From the NCBI GenBank assembly GCA_963377175.1, contig CAUJNA010001724.1, positions 728,501-792,500 of the forward strand: a stretch of 64,000 bases of DNA, written 5' to 3'. This document shows, piece by piece, positions 63,931 to 64,000 of this stretch. Every line of letters starts with the position of its first letter. The first letter of the stretch is position 1. Both the position numbers and the translations under genes were made by a program. A model generated the notes under the pieces. It did no database searches, was not told where the DNA came from, and saw only the letters and a program-made list of their open reading frames with translations. The stretch comes from Effrenium voratum (lineage: Eukaryota > Sar > Dinophyceae > Suessiales > Symbiodiniaceae).

Positions 63931-64000
63931 GTATCCTTATACCCTATCGGTCAGTCTCGGCTTCTTTCTCCTCATCGGTTTACAAAGGTTTGGCCCTCAA

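Noticed and set aside
1..64000. tRNA, rRNA, snRNA genes and the dinoflagellate spliced-leader sequence
   Set aside because: I looked for characteristic arms and for the conserved leader by eye and saw none. GGTTCAAATCC-like words near 17766 and 23278 lack the rest of a tRNA.

Overview
The window is a stretch of nuclear genome from a large, repeat-rich eukaryote, most probably a dinoflagellate. Four things point there. (1) One gene can be traced by conserved protein motifs, and about four of its ten checkable introns start with GC rather than GT; most acceptors read AG followed by G. Both habits are known from Symbiodiniaceae and relatives. (2) Exons are tiny (36-130 nt) and lie in introns of 0.3-3.7 kb. 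(3) Nearly every exon I can support is on the minus strand, as expected of dinoflagellate one-way gene arrays. (4) Introns are packed with short terminal-inverted-repeat (TIR) elements. I saw no bacterial operon, tRNA, rRNA, CRISPR array or intact long ORF. The species is not identified.

Layout. 0.15-19.15 kb (minus): a gene for a tyrosine/tryptophan-type amino-acid permease (HAAAP family, Pfam Trp_Tyr_perm), rebuilt as 14 exons or exon regions from the first membrane segment to a stop codon. Most joins keep frame; the exon upstream of TM1 and two internal joins are unresolved. 19.3-20.7 kb: two minisatellites. 21.1-22.5 kb (minus): a decayed, intronless, transposase-like coding remnant. 24-46 kb: a run of exon candidates, many with clear AG acceptors and GT donors on the minus strand. 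They belong to one or more genes I cannot name. 46.4-50.4 kb: simple repeats around a 55-bp minisatellite that is itself bracketed by long inverted repeats. 50.8-51.0 kb (minus): one exon resembling the membrane domain of an ABCG-type ABC transporter. 53.2-56.8 kb: three further minisatellites. 57.0-58.1 kb (plus): an uninterrupted but frameshifted coding-like stretch. 58.5-64 kb: TIR elements again, with two more good minus-strand exons.

The most striking content is the TIR elements: at least nine families of about 70-150 bp, roughly 80 copies or fragments, often nested, plus larger relatives of about 0.9-1.8 kb. In several families the outermost bases read as a splice donor at one end and an acceptor at the other on both strands, the property described for introners. 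In the permease gene, however, the elements sit inside longer introns and do not themselves form the intron ends. Exon calls away from the permease rest on open frame, codon composition, residue make-up and splice signals only; the opposite strand is often open too, so their confidence is moderate.
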